DNA from: Balneolales bacterium
GTDB taxonomy: Bacteria; Bacteroidota; Rhodothermia; Balneolales; Natronogracilivirgulaceae
Direction of reading: 5' to 3'
NCBI GenBank assembly: GCA_007127665.1
Contig: SKYY01000198.1
Coordinates: 1 to 5,887 of the forward strand
DNA length: 5,887 nt
The notes under the pieces were generated by a model. It was given only the letters and a program-made list of their open reading frames with translations, was not told the DNA's origin and searched no databases. Both the position numbers and the translations under genes were made by a program. Below are positions 5,325 to 5,887 of this stretch, in pieces (position 1 is the first letter of the stretch; each line of letters opens with the position of its first letter).

Positions 5325-5405
5325 CTGTTTAAGTTTTTCGATTTCTAAGGTCAGATAGAATATTCATGACCGGTTTTAATCATGCACCTGTGTGCAAGCA
5401 GGTGA

Positions 5406-5450
5406 CTGTCATGTTCGTTTCATGCCTGTCATGTTCGTTTCATGCCTGTC
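5406..5450. repeat. Tandem 20-bp direct repeat (2.25 copies)
   Basis: The unit CTGTCATGTTCGTTTCATGC occurs perfectly at 5406-5425 and 5426-5445, with five bases of a third copy at 5446-5450. The period is close to two helical turns, so a protein bound to each copy would lie on the same DNA face. The first 13 bases also occur at 4102-4114. Confidence 0.9.
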
Positions 5451-5580
5451 TATTCCTGCTCCTGCATACTCATCCTTACGTTCTGGATCCTGCATCTCAA
5501 TCCATATTTTCTGCATTCTGAATCGCAATTCTTATATTGCTTGCAGACCAGACCGTTGAAGCACAGAAAACCGGATTCCT

Positions 5581-5610
5581 GTGACACCTGTTTTTGAGCC
5601 TCATTATAGC
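5581..5610 (+). promoter_or_regulatory. Possible promoter of the right-edge plus-strand gene
   Basis: GTGACA (5581-5586) and TATAGC (5605-5610) are separated by 18 bp, giving a start about 30 nt before the ATG at 5646. The -35 matches five of six consensus bases and the -10 four of six. Confidence 0.3.
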
Positions 5611-5645
5611 GGTTTTTCTGGACGCTCCCAACAAAACAGTGCAAA

Positions 5646-5887
5646 ATGGCTGACCTGAAACTCCTTGCTCATTACAATGCCGTCTTGACCATTGTCGCTT
5701 TGCTCTCACTGGCCTGGTTCCTGCAAACACCGGCCAACGAAACCGGTTTGCCCGAACCTTCCGTTCTTGTGGATGCGTTCTCCGGCAGTATTGTACCTGA
5801 TGCAAGGCAAGGACGGGACACCCCCGGGCCACGATCGGATACTACCGAGCCTCAAAAAGAAATTGTCCTGACAGAGACGGAAATCAC
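5646..5887 (+). CDS. Unknown membrane-anchored protein, N-terminal part only
   Basis: A reading frame opens after a stop at 5607-5609, begins with ATG at 5646 and stays open to the window end (80 codons). The first 28 residues are MADLKLLAHYNAV followed by a hydrophobic stretch (about 13-26, ending LAWFLQ). This predicts one membrane anchor or an uncleaved signal. The rest is polar, rich in Pro, Thr, Asp and Glu (for example GRDTPGPRSDTTEP), and looks like a flexible extracytoplasmic linker. I do not recognise a family. Codon choice (GCC, GTC, CTG, ACC) resembles the neighbouring genes, which supports coding. No Shine-Dalgarno precedes the ATG. It is divergent from the DJ-1 gene. The missing C-terminal domain would decide its role. 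Confidence 0.55.
   Translation, partial: MADLKLLAHYNAVLTIVALLSLAWFLQTPANETGLPEPSVLVDAFSGSIVPDARQGRDTPGPRSDTTEPQKEIVLTETEI

Larger units (their letters stand above)
5325..5645. other. 321-bp divergent intergenic region
   Basis: This region separates the minus-strand DJ-1 gene from the plus-strand ORF beginning at 5646, so it should hold both promoters. Visible structure: six CATG sites between 5365 and 5444, a palindrome TGCAC-CTGT-GTGCA near 5382-5395, a perfect 20-bp tandem repeat (5406-5445), and three imperfect CTGCAT-containing repeats (5462-5524). A reading frame on the minus strand (5450-5644, six Cys) starts only with TTG and shows no family features; I treat it as noncoding. Confidence 0.55.

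Noticed and set aside
5406..5450. CRISPR-like array
   Set aside because: The repeats are directly adjacent without spacers and only about two copies exist; no cas gene is present.
5450..5644. 64-residue Cys-rich minus-strand frame in the divergent intergenic region
   Set aside because: It begins only with TTG, has no ribosome site or signal peptide, overlaps the tandem CTGCAT repeats and resembles no family I know.

Overview
The window is a bacterial chromosomal segment of medium to moderately high GC. Its overall style suggests a member of the Bacteroidota/Balneolota/Rhodothermota group. That placement is an inference from the S9-peptidase N-terminus, the separate-subunit ferredoxin oxidoreductase and the mostly weak Shine-Dalgarno sites; no rRNA or marker gene is present to confirm it. 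Seven genes lie on the minus strand and one partial gene lies on the plus strand at the right edge. Two of the genes run off the window ends.

Reading the minus strand in transcription order (right to left): a DJ-1/PfpI-family protein (4740-5324) comes first, followed by about 340 bp without a clear gene. This stretch carries a good sigma70-like promoter with a perfect palindrome in its spacer. Next is a four-gene operon encoding a ferredoxin-dependent 2-oxoacid oxidoreductase, in the order delta (2x[4Fe-4S] ferredoxin, 4188-4403), alpha (VorB-like, 2922-4019), beta (TPP-binding, 2001-2798) and gamma (1338-1904). This is the classic delta-alpha-beta-gamma order of KorDABC/OorDABC and Vor enzymes. 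Together the four subunits would oxidatively decarboxylate a 2-oxoacid to its acyl-CoA and reduce ferredoxin. Sequence style favours the branched-chain (2-oxoisovalerate) assignment, but 2-oxoglutarate cannot be excluded. The cistrons are separated by unusually wide gaps (168, 123 and 96 nt) that contain hairpins and one possible 28-residue ORF.

Downstream of the operon is a type II toxin-antitoxin pair: a FitA/VapB-like ribbon-helix-helix antitoxin (992-1231) and a VapC-like PIN-domain RNase (499-924, possibly starting at 948). Its promoter (1266-1294) is clear and overlaps both a small perfect palindrome and a 13-bp imperfect inverted repeat that begins just after the operon's last stop codon. 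Last on this strand is the signal peptide and first beta-propeller repeats of an exported S9-like peptidase (1-422, truncated by the window).

At the right end, a 321-bp intergenic region separates the DJ-1 gene from a divergent plus-strand ORF (from 5646). That ORF is open to the window end and encodes a membrane-anchored protein I do not recognise. The intergenic region carries a perfect 20-bp tandem duplication, and 13-14 bp of its unit recur inside the oxidoreductase operon.

I do not see a convincing undescribed system here. The most interesting leads are the regulatory DNA around vapBC, the palindrome in the oxidoreductase promoter, the small ORF between beta and gamma, and the repeats near 5406-5450.
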